Source: DATLMR01 sp035634255 (GTDB taxonomy: Bacteria > Acidobacteriota > Blastocatellia > UBA7656). Taken from it: 55,489 nucleotides of DNA. Shown piece by piece: positions 1-8,751 of this stretch (positions are counted from its first letter, which is position 1; each line of letters opens with the position of its first letter). The notes under the pieces were generated by a model. The model saw only the letters and a program-made list of their open reading frames with translations, had not been told where the DNA came from and did not search any database. The stretch covers positions 1 to 55,489 of the forward strand of contig DASQDI010000171.1 in assembly GCA_035634255.1 (NCBI GenBank), in the 5' to 3' direction. Position numbers and translations under genes: made by a program.

Positions 1-1
1 A

Positions 2-547
2 GCTATTACCCTCGTTAATCTAGGCCGAGTCTACACTAGACAAGAGAAATACGTTGAGGCGGAATCTTCTCTGAAGAAAGCTCTGGATTTATTCCGTAGC
101 CTTCAAATCCGGGTTTATGAAGCAGCAACGCTTAATAACCTTGCAGCACTTTATATGCGCGAAGGGAAGTTGCGCGAATCTGAGGGGGTTCTTCATCAAG
201 CGTTAGAAATTTCTCAGGATGAAGGTAGTATTAGCATTGAAGCAGAAGTCTTATATGACCTGGGCATTGTTCACATAATGAGGTCCAAATTCATGGAAGC
301 GAAGGCGTCGTTCGAAAAGGCGCTAGATATTTTTCGAAAAATCGGGGCTCAGGGTTTAGAGGCGTCCGCTGTTCGATGCCTTAGTTTGATTGAAGAACTC
401 AGTGGAAACTTGGAAGAAGCTATAAAGCTCTCTCAACAGGCAGTAGCTGTTTTAGAAAAGATTGAAGATTCGCTCTCTCTTTCTTCTGAAAGAAAACGGC
501 TTGAAGAGCTTAAAAACAGAGACATAAATCACGGCAACGAGCTATAG
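2..547 (+). CDS. TPR-repeat protein, C-terminal part (gene enters from left edge)
   Basis: The reading frame is open from base 2, so this is the 3' end of a longer gene. The translation is a chain of tetratricopeptide repeats of about 40 residues with the pattern LGRVYTRQEKYVEAESSLKKAL, which is nearer the long TPR_12/NB-ARC-type units than the 34-residue kind. Repeats visible here begin near bases 2, 122, 242 and 362. TPR arrays bind other proteins; nothing in this part shows an enzymatic function. The gene is clearly AT-richer than the genes after it and uses codons such as TTA and GAA freely, which may indicate a different origin. The missing 5' part could carry a regulator or NTPase domain. 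Confidence 0.8.
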   Translation, partial: AITLVNLGRVYTRQEKYVEAESSLKKALDLFRSLQIRVYEAATLNNLAALYMREGKLRESEGVLHQALEISQDEGSISIEAEVLYDLGIVHIMRSKFMEAKASFEKALDIFRKIGAQGLEASAVRCLSLIEELSGNLEEAIKLSQQAVAVLEKIEDSLSLSSERKRLEELKNRDINHGNEL

Positions 548-587
548 GTGTTTGCTTTAATTAAGCGCCCTACAAACTCTCTTCTGC

Positions 588-617
588 TTGACAGTTCGCG
601 GGTCAATCCGGTATTCC
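588..617 (+). promoter_or_regulatory. putative sigma-70 promoter before acyl-CoA ligase
   Basis: TTGACA at 588-593 and TATTCC at 612-617 are 18 bases apart, in the 175-base gap upstream of the ligase at 723. The -35 is perfect and the -10 weak. Assignment is by pattern only. Confidence 0.4.
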
Positions 618-722
618 TGAACAGCTTGTTTTAAAAGCCCGTGCTCTCAGATCAGGCATGGCGGCGCGGCCGCTCAGTGGATTTTTACACCTATATCGAA
701 CCGGCTTGAATAAAGGTGACAT

Positions 723-2282
723 ATGATCTTTCGCAGCCCATATCCGGAAGTAGATATTCCGATCACGCCTCTCACCCCGTTCGTCCTGCAACACGCGAAG
801 CGTCTGGCCGATAAGCCCGCGATCATCGACGGGCCTACCGGGCGCGCTCTGACCTATGGCCAGATCGATAGGCTCGTGCGGCTCTTCGCGGCGGGACTAT
901 CGCAGAGGGGGTTTAAGAAAGGCGACGTGCTCGCCATCTACAGCCCTAACGTCCCCGAGTACGCCGTGGCCTTTCTGGGAGTCGCCCTCATCGGGGGTAT
1001 CAACACGACCGTCAACCCGCTCTACACCGTGGACGAGCTGGCCTTCCAGCTCAACGACTCGGGGGCGAAGTTCCTCCTGACCATCCCGCAGTTTTTAGAC
1101 AAGGCCCTCGAAGCGGTTAAGAAATCCCAGGTGGAAGAGGTCTTCGTCTTCGGCGAGGCGGAAGGGGCCACGCCCTTCGCCGCGCTCCTGCAAAACGACG
1201 GGCGGGTCCCCGAGGTCGACATCGACCCGCGCGAGGACCTCGTGGCCCTGCCTTATTCGAGCGGCACCACGGGGCTCGCGAAAGGCGTGATGCTCACGCA
1301 CTACAACCTCGTCGCCAACTGCTCGCAAGCCCTGACCGTCGAAGTCCCCTCCGAAGACGAAGTGCTCATAGGCGTGCTCCCCTTCTTTCACATTTACGGG
1401 ATGGTGGTGATCCTCAACATGGGCCTCCACCTCGGGCAGACCATCGTCTCGATGCCGCGCTTCGATCTCGAACAGTTCCTCGAACTCCTTCAAAAGTACG
1501 GGGTGACCCGCGGCTATCTCGTGCCGCCGATAATCCTCGCCCTCGCGAAGCACCCGATAGTCGATAAGTACGACCTGTCGAAGCTCAGCCTGCTGAACTC
1601 CGGCGCGGCACCTCTGGGGGAGGACGTGGCGCGCGCGTGCGCGGACCGGCTCGGCTGCATAGTCAAGCAGGGCTACGGGCTGACCGAGACGAGCCCCGTG
1701 ACTCACATGAGCCCTTCCGAGCGCGACAAGATCAAGCTCGGCGCGTCGGGGCAGCTGATCTCCAACACCGAGTGCATGGTCGTGGACCCGGCGACGGGCG
1801 AGCCGCTCGGGCCGAACCAGCAGGGCGAAATCTGGATTCGCGGGCCGCAGGTGATGAAGGGCTACCTCAACAACCCCACGGCCACGGCCATAACGATTGA
1901 CGAGGAAGGGTGGCTGCACACGGGCGACATCGGCTACGCGGACGAAGACGGGTACTTCTACATCGTCGACCGCGTGAAAGAACTCATCAAGTACAAAGGC
2001 ATGCAGGTCGCGCCCGCGGAGCTTGAGGCCGTGCTGCTCACCAACCCCCTGGTCGCCGACGCGGCCGTCATCCCGAGCCCCGACGAAGAGGCGGGCGAAG
2101 TACCCAAAGCCTTCGTCGTGCTGAAGGGCGAGGCGAGCCCGGAAGAGATCATGACCTACGTAGCCGAGCGCGTCGCCCCTCACAAAAAGATTCGCAGGCT
2201 TGAGGTGATCGATCAGATTCCCAAGACCGCCTCGGGCAAGATACTGCGCCGGGTCCTCGTGGACCGCGAGCGAAAGAAATAG
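723..2282 (+). CDS. acyl-CoA synthetase / 4-coumarate-CoA-ligase-like AMP-dependent ligase
   Basis: A 519-residue ANL-superfamily enzyme, which activates a carboxylic acid with ATP and transfers it to CoA. The P-loop-like motif YSSGTTGLAKG is at about residues 178-188, with Ala where most relatives have Pro. GYGLTET is near 318, the HTGDIGYADEDGYFYIVDR hinge is near 400-417, and the catalytic lysine of the SGKILRR motif is K506. Length and motifs fit the 4CL or medium/long-chain acyl-CoA ligase group; the substrate cannot be read from sequence. An AAGGTGA ribosome site precedes the ATG. It is followed after 14 bases by a CoA-ester lyase and then a MaoC hydratase on the same strand. The ligase probably supplies a CoA-activated acid to those enzymes. 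Confidence 0.9.
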   Translation: MIFRSPYPEVDIPITPLTPFVLQHAKRLADKPAIIDGPTGRALTYGQIDRLVRLFAAGLSQRGFKKGDVLAIYSPNVPEYAVAFLGVALIGGINTTVNPLYTVDELAFQLNDSGAKFLLTIPQFLDKALEAVKKSQVEEVFVFGEAEGATPFAALLQNDGRVPEVDIDPREDLVALPYSSGTTGLAKGVMLTHYNLVANCSQALTVEVPSEDEVLIGVLPFFHIYGMVVILNMGLHLGQTIVSMPRFDLEQFLELLQKYGVTRGYLVPPIILALAKHPIVDKYDLSKLSLLNSGAAPLGEDVARACADRLGCIVKQGYGLTETSPVTHMSPSERDKIKLGASGQLISNTECMVVDPATGEPLGPNQQGEIWIRGPQVMKGYLNNPTATAITIDEEGWLHTGDIGYADEDGYFYIVDRVKELIKYKGMQVAPAELEAVLLTNPLVADAAVIPSPDEEAGEVPKAFVVLKGEASPEEIMTYVAERVAPHKKIRRLEVIDQIPKTASGKILRRVLVDRERKK

Positions 2283-2296
2283 CCTCGGGACCGTCG

Positions 2297-3367
2297 ATGG
2301 ATTCAAACCAGAAATTCGAGATCACGAGGTCGGCGGGCGAGCGGAACGAGCGCCTAATCGAAAGCCAGCGCGAGCGGGTGATCGAGCTCGAGCCGAAGTA
2401 CCTGGTCCAGATGGCCCACCTGACCACACCCTCCACCGTCTGGAAGTACATTGAAGGCGCGGTCACTAAATCCGCGGCCAACCTCGTGATGCTCGACCTG
2501 GAGGATTCGATCCCGCGCGACAACCCGGACCTGCTCGCGCTCGGGCGCGCCAACGTCGTCCGCGCCTTCAACGAGCTCGACTGGGGGCCGAGGCTCAGGT
2601 TCTTTCGCCCGCGCGGGCTCGACCTCGATCCTGGGCACGAGGACATCGCGTCGGTCGTCGAGCGGGCGGGAAAAAATCTCGACGGTTTGATCTACCCGAA
2701 GGTCGAGAGCCCGGAAGAGGTCCGCTCAATCGACGCGACTCTGCTCGCGCTCGAAACCGAACTGGGGCTCGCGACGGGCTCGATACGCCTTGAAGTGCTG
2801 ATCGAATCCGCAACGGCAGAAGAGCGGGCCTTCGAGATCGCTCGCGCGTCCCGCCGCCTCGTGGGGCTCGTCTTCGGGTCTTACGATTACTGGGCGAGCC
2901 TTGGGCTCGGGGCGAATGCCTACAGGCATGATCATCCGCTCATCAATCAGGCGCGCGCGCGCGTCGTGAAGGCGGCGGCCTCCGTCGGCGTCCCCGCCAT
3001 CGCGGAGATGACCACGAACTACCCGACCCGCGACAAGAGCGAAGAAGACCGCCGCGCCGCGAGCGAAGAGTTCCGCCGGGACGCCCTGCTCGCGCGGGAC
3101 TTCGGGTTCGCGGGCAAGTGGACCGGCATCCCGGAACAGGCGGCGCTCGCGGTAGAGATATTCCGCATCCCGGACGAAGAGATCGGGCGCGCGGTCGAAG
3201 AGGCGAGACTCTTCCTCGAAGCCGAAGCCTCCGGGCGCGGGGCTTTGATGATCGGAGGTAGGATGGCCGACCGCGCCACCGACCGCGTAAATCGCAGGAC
3301 GCTCAAAACGGCTTACGCGCTCGGGCGCATAGACGAGCGGATGGCCAGGGAGCTTGGGCTAATCTGA
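2297..3367 (+). CDS. HpcH/HpaI-aldolase family CoA-ester lyase (CitE/Mcl-like)
   Basis: A 356-residue TIM-barrel protein of the citrate-lyase-beta/malyl-CoA-lyase family. These enzymes cleave beta-hydroxyacyl-CoA thioesters (malyl-, beta-methylmalyl- or citramalyl-CoA) with Mg2+. Visible landmarks are LVMLDLEDSIP (residues 64-73), the RFFRPRG strand with the phosphate-binding Arg (101-107), LEVLIES with a metal-ligand Glu (165-171) and VFGSYDYWASLG with the metal-ligand Asp (192-203). An N-terminal extension of about 35 residues precedes the usual family start and no strong ribosome site precedes the ATG, so the start is uncertain. It sits 14 bases after the ligase and 16 before the MaoC gene, which suggests one operon. 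The exact substrate is undetermined. Confidence 0.85.
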   Translation: MDSNQKFEITRSAGERNERLIESQRERVIELEPKYLVQMAHLTTPSTVWKYIEGAVTKSAANLVMLDLEDSIPRDNPDLLALGRANVVRAFNELDWGPRLRFFRPRGLDLDPGHEDIASVVERAGKNLDGLIYPKVESPEEVRSIDATLLALETELGLATGSIRLEVLIESATAEERAFEIARASRRLVGLVFGSYDYWASLGLGANAYRHDHPLINQARARVVKAAASVGVPAIAEMTTNYPTRDKSEEDRRAASEEFRRDALLARDFGFAGKWTGIPEQAALAVEIFRIPDEEIGRAVEEARLFLEAEASGRGALMIGGRMADRATDRVNRRTLKTAYALGRIDERMARELGLI

Positions 3368-3383
3368 AGAGGCCCGCGCTGGT

Positions 3384-4496
3384 ATGGAAAGCAAAGCAAA
3401 AGGGGGCCGCCTGATCTCGCCGAAGTACGGGCGACTGCTCGCGGACTTTAGCGTGGGCGACACCTACCACCACCCGTGGGAGGTCACCGTCGATGACGGG
3501 ATGCTCGCCCTGTTCGCGGCCTCTTTCCTCGACCCGAACCCCCTCTATTCAAGCCGCCGGTTCGCGCGCGAAATCGGGTTCCGCGACAGGGTCGTGCACC
3601 CGATGGTGCTGCTGAATCTGGCGCTCAGCTTCTCCGTCCACGACGTGTCGGAGCAGACCATCGCGCACCTTGGCTACTCGAAGCTGGTCTTCCCTAACGC
3701 CGCTTACGCGGGCGACACGGTCAGGGCATTCTCCGAAGTGCTCGGCGTGCGCCCGAGCGAATCGAAGCCCGGCCGCGGGATCGTGCACGTGCGGGTAACG
3801 GGGGTGAATGAGAGGGACGAGCCCGTGATCTGTTTCGAGAGGCGGGCCCTGATACCGGGAGGCAACCTGGCGGGCCGCGCGCACCCGTGCGCGGAGCCCG
3901 CCCCTTCGCGCCCCGCGCAACGCGCTTCAGAGCTTCCCCGCGAGCTCGCCTCGCCGGTCGAAATTCCCGCGTGGCCGGGCAGGCCGAAGGGGACGTTCGA
4001 AGATTTTGAAACGGGCGACGTCATTCTGCATGACGCGGGCCGCACGGTCGGGGAGAGCGAGCACATGCAGCTCGCGCAGCTCTCCCGCAACAGCCACCCG
4101 CTTCACGTCGATGAAATCTACTCGCGCGATCACAGCCTCGCGGGAACGCGCATGGTGTGCGGGGGGCTGGTCCTCGCATGGGCTATGGCGCTCGCCAGCC
4201 GCGACACGTCCGCGAACGCGCTCTGGGAGATGGCCTGCGATAACGGCAGGCACTCCGCGCCCGTGCTCGCGGGAGACACGCTCTACGCCGCGTCGCGCGT
4301 GACGGGCAAGCGCGGTCATAACGACCGGGCGGGCGTCGTTGAATTTCATCTCGTCTGCGTGAAGAATGAAAGGCCCGACGCCTTGATTCGCGCGGGCAAG
4401 GATCTCTTCGAAGGAAGGCTCGAACAGAAAGCCTTCGAGATCGAGCGGAAGGTACTGCTGCCCAGGAGGCTCAACGCGCAGGCCACGGACAGGTGA
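3384..4496 (+). CDS. double-hotdog MaoC-family enoyl-CoA hydratase (mesaconyl-CoA-hydratase-like)
   Basis: A 370-residue protein with two MaoC hotdog folds. The N-terminal one contains the hydratase segment DPNPLYSSRRFAREIGF (about residues 52-68). The C-terminal one contains NSHPLHVDEIYSRDHSLAG (about 236-254). A proline-rich linker near 170-190 joins them. Length and duplication match the mesaconyl-CoA hydratase/beta-methylmalyl-CoA dehydratase group, which acts next to malyl-type CoA lyases in the ethylmalonyl-CoA, 3-hydroxypropionate and methylaspartate pathways. The gene follows just such a lyase. The pair would interconvert an unsaturated C4-C5 acyl-CoA and a beta-hydroxyacyl-CoA, then cleave it. 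That pathway assignment is inference. Confidence 0.8.
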   Translation: MESKAKGGRLISPKYGRLLADFSVGDTYHHPWEVTVDDGMLALFAASFLDPNPLYSSRRFAREIGFRDRVVHPMVLLNLALSFSVHDVSEQTIAHLGYSKLVFPNAAYAGDTVRAFSEVLGVRPSESKPGRGIVHVRVTGVNERDEPVICFERRALIPGGNLAGRAHPCAEPAPSRPAQRASELPRELASPVEIPAWPGRPKGTFEDFETGDVILHDAGRTVGESEHMQLAQLSRNSHPLHVDEIYSRDHSLAGTRMVCGGLVLAWAMALASRDTSANALWEMACDNGRHSAPVLAGDTLYAASRVTGKRGHNDRAGVVEFHLVCVKNERPDALIRAGKDLFEGRLEQKAFEIERKVLLPRRLNAQATDR

Positions 4497-4720
4497 GCCC
4501 GTTCGACAGAGGCACGCGTTCAGGTTTCCCGCCAAACTCTTCGGGCGAACTCTAATCCCCTCACTCCCCTGCCACATTTTCACTTCATATGGTGCAACCT
4601 TCCGGCGTTCGACCGGGCGACTCTCCGCGTTCCCCTTTAGCTTTGCGGGCGCTTACGAAACGGCATAGGTCTTGCCCTTCGAGAAGGCGCAATCAGCTCA
4701 TCCCTGAATGGAGGTGCACC

Positions 4721-6775
4721 TTGTCTTCCCATGAAACCCGCCCATTACTGTTGATTGCCTCCCTGCTGGCAGCCGTGGGATTTGCGATAGTCCCACGGCC
4801 CGCCGGCGCGGAAGGCCGGGAGGCCGACCTTCCGTCACGCGCGCGCGCGATTCTCAGCAACCGGTGTCACTCATGCCACGGAGCGAACGGCGTCGCCAGA
4901 AAGAACGTCTTCGTGCTCGACCGCGAGCGGCTCGTCTCGTCGAAGGTGGTGGTCCCCGGATCGCTCGATTCACCACTGTTGAAAGCGGTCGAGACGGGAG
5001 CGATGCCGCTCGGGAGTCCCGAATTACCCGAAGAAGAGAAGGCCGTATTGAGGGAATGGATAACCGACGGCGCGAAGGGATGGGAGGGCGACGAGGGCCC
5101 GCGCGGCTCGCGAGCCTCCCTGTCCGAAGAGGCGATAGTCGGCCTCATCCGCGCGGACCTGTTGCAGGCCCCCGCCCGCTCGCGAATCTACTTCCGGTAC
5201 TTCAGCCTCGCCCACCTCTACGGCGCGGGCGCGAGCCGCGAGGAGCTTGAAAGCCACCGCGTCGCTTTATCGCGGCTGGTCAACAGCCTGTCGTGGCACA
5301 GGGAGATCACCGCGCCCGTTTATCTCGACCCGGAGCGGACCGTATGCCGGATCGACCTGCGGGATTACAACTGGACTTCCGCGACCTGGGACATGCTCCT
5401 GAGGGCTTACCCTTACGGGCTGCGCTCCGTCGGAGGGGACCGGGTCGCGCGGCTCTCGGGCGTCGGTTCGCCCTACGTGCGGGCGGACTGGTTCGTCTCC
5501 GCGGCGTCGGCCCCCCCGCTTTACCATGAAGTGCTCGGGCTGCCGCAAACGCTCGGGCAGCTAGAGAGGCTGCTCGGGGTGGACGCGGCGCGCAACATCG
5601 AGGAGGAGAAGAACGTCGCGCGCGCGGGCGTGCGCAACAGCGGCGTCTCGCAAAACAACCGGGTGCTTGAGCGCCACTCGTCCCCGTTCGGCGCTTACTG
5701 GAAAAGTTATGATTTCCGGAGCAACCTCGAAGACCAGAACGTCTTCAAAGACCCTGTGCGGCTCGTTCCGGCGGGAAGCGAAATAATCTTCAACCTTCCG
5801 AACGGCCTGCAGGCGTACTTTCTCTCCGACGCCGAGGGGAGGCGGATCGACTCCGCGCCGATCCAGATCGTCTCGAACCGCAATACCCCGGACGACCCGG
5901 TCATCCGGAACGGCCGCTCGTGCATGAGCTGTCATTACGAGGGAGTGAAATCATTTAAGGACGACGTCCGCCCGGTGGTGAGCGGGCTCACTTCGACGGG
6001 CTTCGACCGCGAGAAGGCGCTCGCGCTCTACCCCCCGCAGGAGTCGCTCGACCGGCTGATGGAGAGTGACCGCGAGCGGTTCCGGGCTGCCATAGAGCGC
6101 ACGGGCGGGCGCGTCGGGAACAACCCCGCGGCCGAGCCTATCAACTCGATGTACCAGAGATTCACGGCGGAGCTGAGCGTCGCGCAGGCCGCGGCGGAGG
6201 CGGGGCTCAGCCCCGAAGTATTTCGGGAGAGGCTGCGAGCGAGCGATAGGCTCGCGTCTCTGGGCTTCGGGCAGTTGCTCGTGCCGGAGGGCGGCATCAA
6301 GCGCGACGCATGGGAGAGGGCTTTCCGCGAGGTCGCTTCCGAGCTGAGACTCGAAGACATCGCGCAAGGGCTCGCGGGTCAGGCTCCCGGCGGCTTTCAG
6401 CCGCGCGGCCCGCTCGCGACGGCCGAGCCCGCCGAGCTAACGCGCGCGACCCGGACGGTCGTAATAAACTCGCGGACCAGTTTTCTGAAGCCCGACATGC
6501 TGGCGTCGGAGCTGCAAAAGAGGCCGGAATTCCGCGCCTCTGGGCTGGTCATCGTGAAAGACGAGAGCGCGGCGGACCTGCAAATAAATATCGACCGGGC
6601 CTCGCTCAGCTTCAATTACAGCTACTCCCTGACCCACAGGAGGACGAGCGTGGTGCTGGTGAGCGGCAAGGTGACGGCGTGGGACGGCAGCTTCGCCGCG
6701 CCTAAGATCGCGAAAGAGATCATGAAACGCCTCCAGGCGGCGCGCGCGCCCGGCCGAACGGAGGCGAAAAAATAG
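4721..6775 (+). CDS. exported planctomycete-type cytochrome c protein with two CXXCH heme sites
   Basis: I chose TTG at 4721 as start: a strong GGAGG lies six bases upstream and translation then opens directly with a signal peptide (RPLLLIASLLAAVGFAIV..AGA, cleavage near residue 30). The more upstream ATG at 4589 would add 44 unlikely residues and has no ribosome site. The 684-residue product has CHSCH at residues 49-53 in a planctomycete-cytochrome-C context (GANGVARKN..LDRERLV, then PLGSPELPEEEKAVLREWI) and a second CMSCH at 401-405. Both are probably covalent heme c sites in the periplasm. The region from about 590 to the end is a separate alpha/beta domain of unknown function. A redox role is likely; its partner is not in the window. 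Confidence 0.8.
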   Translation: MSSHETRPLLLIASLLAAVGFAIVPRPAGAEGREADLPSRARAILSNRCHSCHGANGVARKNVFVLDRERLVSSKVVVPGSLDSPLLKAVETGAMPLGSPELPEEEKAVLREWITDGAKGWEGDEGPRGSRASLSEEAIVGLIRADLLQAPARSRIYFRYFSLAHLYGAGASREELESHRVALSRLVNSLSWHREITAPVYLDPERTVCRIDLRDYNWTSATWDMLLRAYPYGLRSVGGDRVARLSGVGSPYVRADWFVSAASAPPLYHEVLGLPQTLGQLERLLGVDAARNIEEEKNVARAGVRNSGVSQNNRVLERHSSPFGAYWKSYDFRSNLEDQNVFKDPVRLVPAGSEIIFNLPNGLQAYFLSDAEGRRIDSAPIQIVSNRNTPDDPVIRNGRSCMSCHYEGVKSFKDDVRPVVSGLTSTGFDREKALALYPPQESLDRLMESDRERFRAAIERTGGRVGNNPAAEPINSMYQRFTAELSVAQAAAEAGLSPEVFRERLRASDRLASLGFGQLLVPEGGIKRDAWERAFREVASELRLEDIAQGLAGQAPGGFQPRGPLATAEPAELTRATRTVVINSRTSFLKPDMLASELQKRPEFRASGLVIVKDESAADLQINIDRASLSFNYSYSLTHRRTSVVLVSGKVTAWDGSFAAPKIAKEIMKRLQAARAPGRTEAKK

Positions 6776-6908
6776 CCGGGTCATGGTCGCGGCCTGTTCC
6801 GTTCCGACGGCAGGCGGCCGGGCCGGAGAGCCTGCTTTCGGGCCGAGGACCGTCCCTGCCTCGGCCCGCGCGTGATCGCGGGCGTCTCCGCGCCCGGCTC
6901 CAATAGCG

Positions 6909-6951
6909 GAAGCCGCGAGCAGGCATGATCTTCGCGCCTGCTCGCGGCTTC
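6909..6951. terminator. 16-bp perfect hairpin between convergent genes
   Basis: GAAGCCGCGAGCAGGC (6909-6924) and its exact reverse complement (6936-6951) flank an 11-base loop between the cytochrome gene (+) and the hydrolase gene (-). There is no long U-tract, so it may act as a bidirectional stop or RNA-stabilising hairpin. Confidence 0.6.
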
Positions 6952-6971
6952 AATTCAAAAGGCGTGCCCGT

Positions 6972-7946
6972 CTACTTGCCCGCGTTCTCTCCGTTGCCGA
7001 GGAACTTCAGGACCGCAGCGTTGAACTCGGGGGCCTTCTCGATCTGCGGGACGTGCCCGCACTTGTCGAAGACGAGCAGCTCTGAATTCGGAATCTCTTT
7101 CCTGAACCTTTCGCCCATCGCAATCGGCGTGAGCAGGTCCTCGCGGCCCCAGACTATCAAGGTCTGGTGCTCGAGGCCCGAGAGCCTGCCGTCGAGCATG
7201 TCTTCTCCGTGGATGATCGAGTCGATGAAGCGCTGGATGGTATACCCGTCGCCCGCCGCGATCCGCCGCGCGAACATGAGATCGACGGCCACGTCGCTTG
7301 TGAACGATTTATTGTAAAAGATGGCCGAGAGCACTTTGCGCGCGTCGTCGCGCGTTGAAGGATTCAGGGTGTTGAACGTGCGCGGGTCGACGCTCTTGTC
7401 GGGCCTGAACCCGGCCGCGTCCACGAGGACCAGCCGGTCCACTTTTTCGGGGTGCGCGAGCGCGAAGGCCGCGGCGGTCCACCCGCCGAGGGAGTTGCCC
7501 ACGAGCGAGGCGCGCTCGATCTTCAACTCTTTGTAGAGGCCCGCCAGAAAATCGACGAGGGTGCCCACGCGGTAATTCATCAAGGGCTTGTCGGACTTCC
7601 CGAACCCTATCTGGTCCGGCACTATCACGCGGTACTTCAGGGAGAGCGCGCCGACGGTCGGGGCCCAGTTCGACGCATCGCCCCCGAGGCCGTGCAGCAG
7701 TATGACCACCGGGCCGCTCCCGGCTTCCAGGTAATGGATCTTCGCGCCGAACACGGTCGCGTACCTGTCCGACACTTCCGGCTGCGACGACGAGAGCCGG
7801 GCGGGGGTCCTTGCCTGAAGCAGTTCCGCGCCGAGCGCTTTCAACTCCTGGGCCGCCGTCGATATCGAGAACGGCACGAGGAGGAGCGCGGCCAGCACGG
7901 CCGTCGAGGCGCGTTTGAGCATGCTCTGACGGGAGGATTTATTCAT
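6972..7946 (-). CDS. exported alpha/beta hydrolase (MhpC-like)
   Basis: About 324 residues. A signal peptide occupies the first 34 or so (basic start, then AVLAALLLVPFSISTAAQ). The fold signature is complete: oxyanion HGLGG, nucleophile elbow GNSLGG with the catalytic Ser, WGREDLLTP carrying the acid and a late CGHVPQIE carrying the His. The overall pattern fits C-C hydrolase/haloperoxidase-like esterases, acting in the periplasm or outside the cell; the substrate is unknown. The start at 7946 is preferred because GGAGA then has a normal spacing; another ATG two codons upstream (7952) is also possible. It converges with the cytochrome gene across a perfect hairpin. Confidence 0.85.
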   Translation of the reverse strand: MNKSSRQSMLKRASTAVLAALLLVPFSISTAAQELKALGAELLQARTPARLSSSQPEVSDRYATVFGAKIHYLEAGSGPVVILLHGLGGDASNWAPTVGALSLKYRVIVPDQIGFGKSDKPLMNYRVGTLVDFLAGLYKELKIERASLVGNSLGGWTAAAFALAHPEKVDRLVLVDAAGFRPDKSVDPRTFNTLNPSTRDDARKVLSAIFYNKSFTSDVAVDLMFARRIAAGDGYTIQRFIDSIIHGEDMLDGRLSGLEHQTLIVWGREDLLTPIAMGERFRKEIPNSELLVFDKCGHVPQIEKAPEFNAAVLKFLGNGENAGK

Positions 7947-7986
7947 TCTCATTCTCCGGGCCGAAAGCCCCGCGGGCCGGGTCGTT

Positions 7987-8601
7987 TTACACCCACACCT
8001 TTTCCACGGGCTCTCCGCCTTTGCACATGGGGCACTCTTCGGGGGTGTAGAATTTCGAATCGACTCTGAGGAGCGTTTTGTACGGGACGCCCGGGATGTC
8101 GACGTGCGCGTCGTTGAAGTGGACGAGGGAGCCGATGGCGACGACTTCGGCCCCGGCGTTGCGGATCAGGTCGACCATGTACGTCGTGACCTTGCCGGAG
8201 CGGACGATGTCATCGACGAGGATGCACTTGAGTCCGCGCACGTCGAGGTACTGGCGGAAGTAGTAGCGCCCGTCTTCTTTTTCGGCCCATATTATCTGGT
8301 CCGCGTTGAGGGCTTCGCGAATGCCGAAGGCCACGGGGATGCCCCCGGCCGCGGGCGCGACTATGGCACAGTCCGGCAGGGCCGAGAGCACGTCGGGCTC
8401 GGTCCTCATAAGCCTCGACAGGGCGACGTTCAACACGCGGGCGTTGCCGTGATACCGCATGGCGAGGGGGATTTGAAAGTAGTACTCGGAGTGCAGCCCG
8501 TTGGGGAATTCAAAGTGCCCCTCCCGCATTGCCGCGGTATCCTTCAGGAGCGCGCAGACCTGATCGGGCGACGGTACCAGTTGAACCTTGGAAATTAACA
8601 T
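7987..8601 (-). CDS. pyrE: orotate phosphoribosyltransferase-like PRTase
   Basis: A 204-residue type I phosphoribosyltransferase. The PRPP loop CILVDDIVRSGKVTT (about residues 125-139) carries the two acidic residues, and GHFEFPNGLHSEYYFQIPLA near the N-terminus matches the orotate-PRTase substrate region. It would join orotate and PRPP to form OMP in pyrimidine synthesis. The start at 8601 is set by GGAGG a few bases upstream; longer in-frame extensions lack a ribosome site. The tail CPMCKGGEPVEK has a CxxC pair not needed for the PRTase fold and could bind metal. No other pyr genes are near. A related PRTase with another base specificity is possible. Confidence 0.75.
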   Translation of the reverse strand: MLISKVQLVPSPDQVCALLKDTAAMREGHFEFPNGLHSEYYFQIPLAMRYHGNARVLNVALSRLMRTEPDVLSALPDCAIVAPAAGGIPVAFGIREALNADQIIWAEKEDGRYYFRQYLDVRGLKCILVDDIVRSGKVTTYMVDLIRNAGAEVVAIGSLVHFNDAHVDIPGVPYKTLLRVDSKFYTPEECPMCKGGEPVEKVWV

Positions 8602-8751
8602 TGGACCTCCGTGGGCGTGAATATAGCGTGCCGCTCTGCCGGAACGTATGATTGTCTGCCCTTGCGACGTGCGATGCGTTATACATGCCTGCGGCACAGA
8701 GAGACAGATTATAGGTGCGCCACACGGTTGTTTCAAGCTGGCGCGACGCGC

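Noticed and set aside
1095..2306. Long minus-strand open frame (about 403 codons) opposite the acyl-CoA ligase
   Set aside because: It is a GC-skew shadow of the ligase; composition is Arg/Asp/His-rich with no motif or ribosome site.
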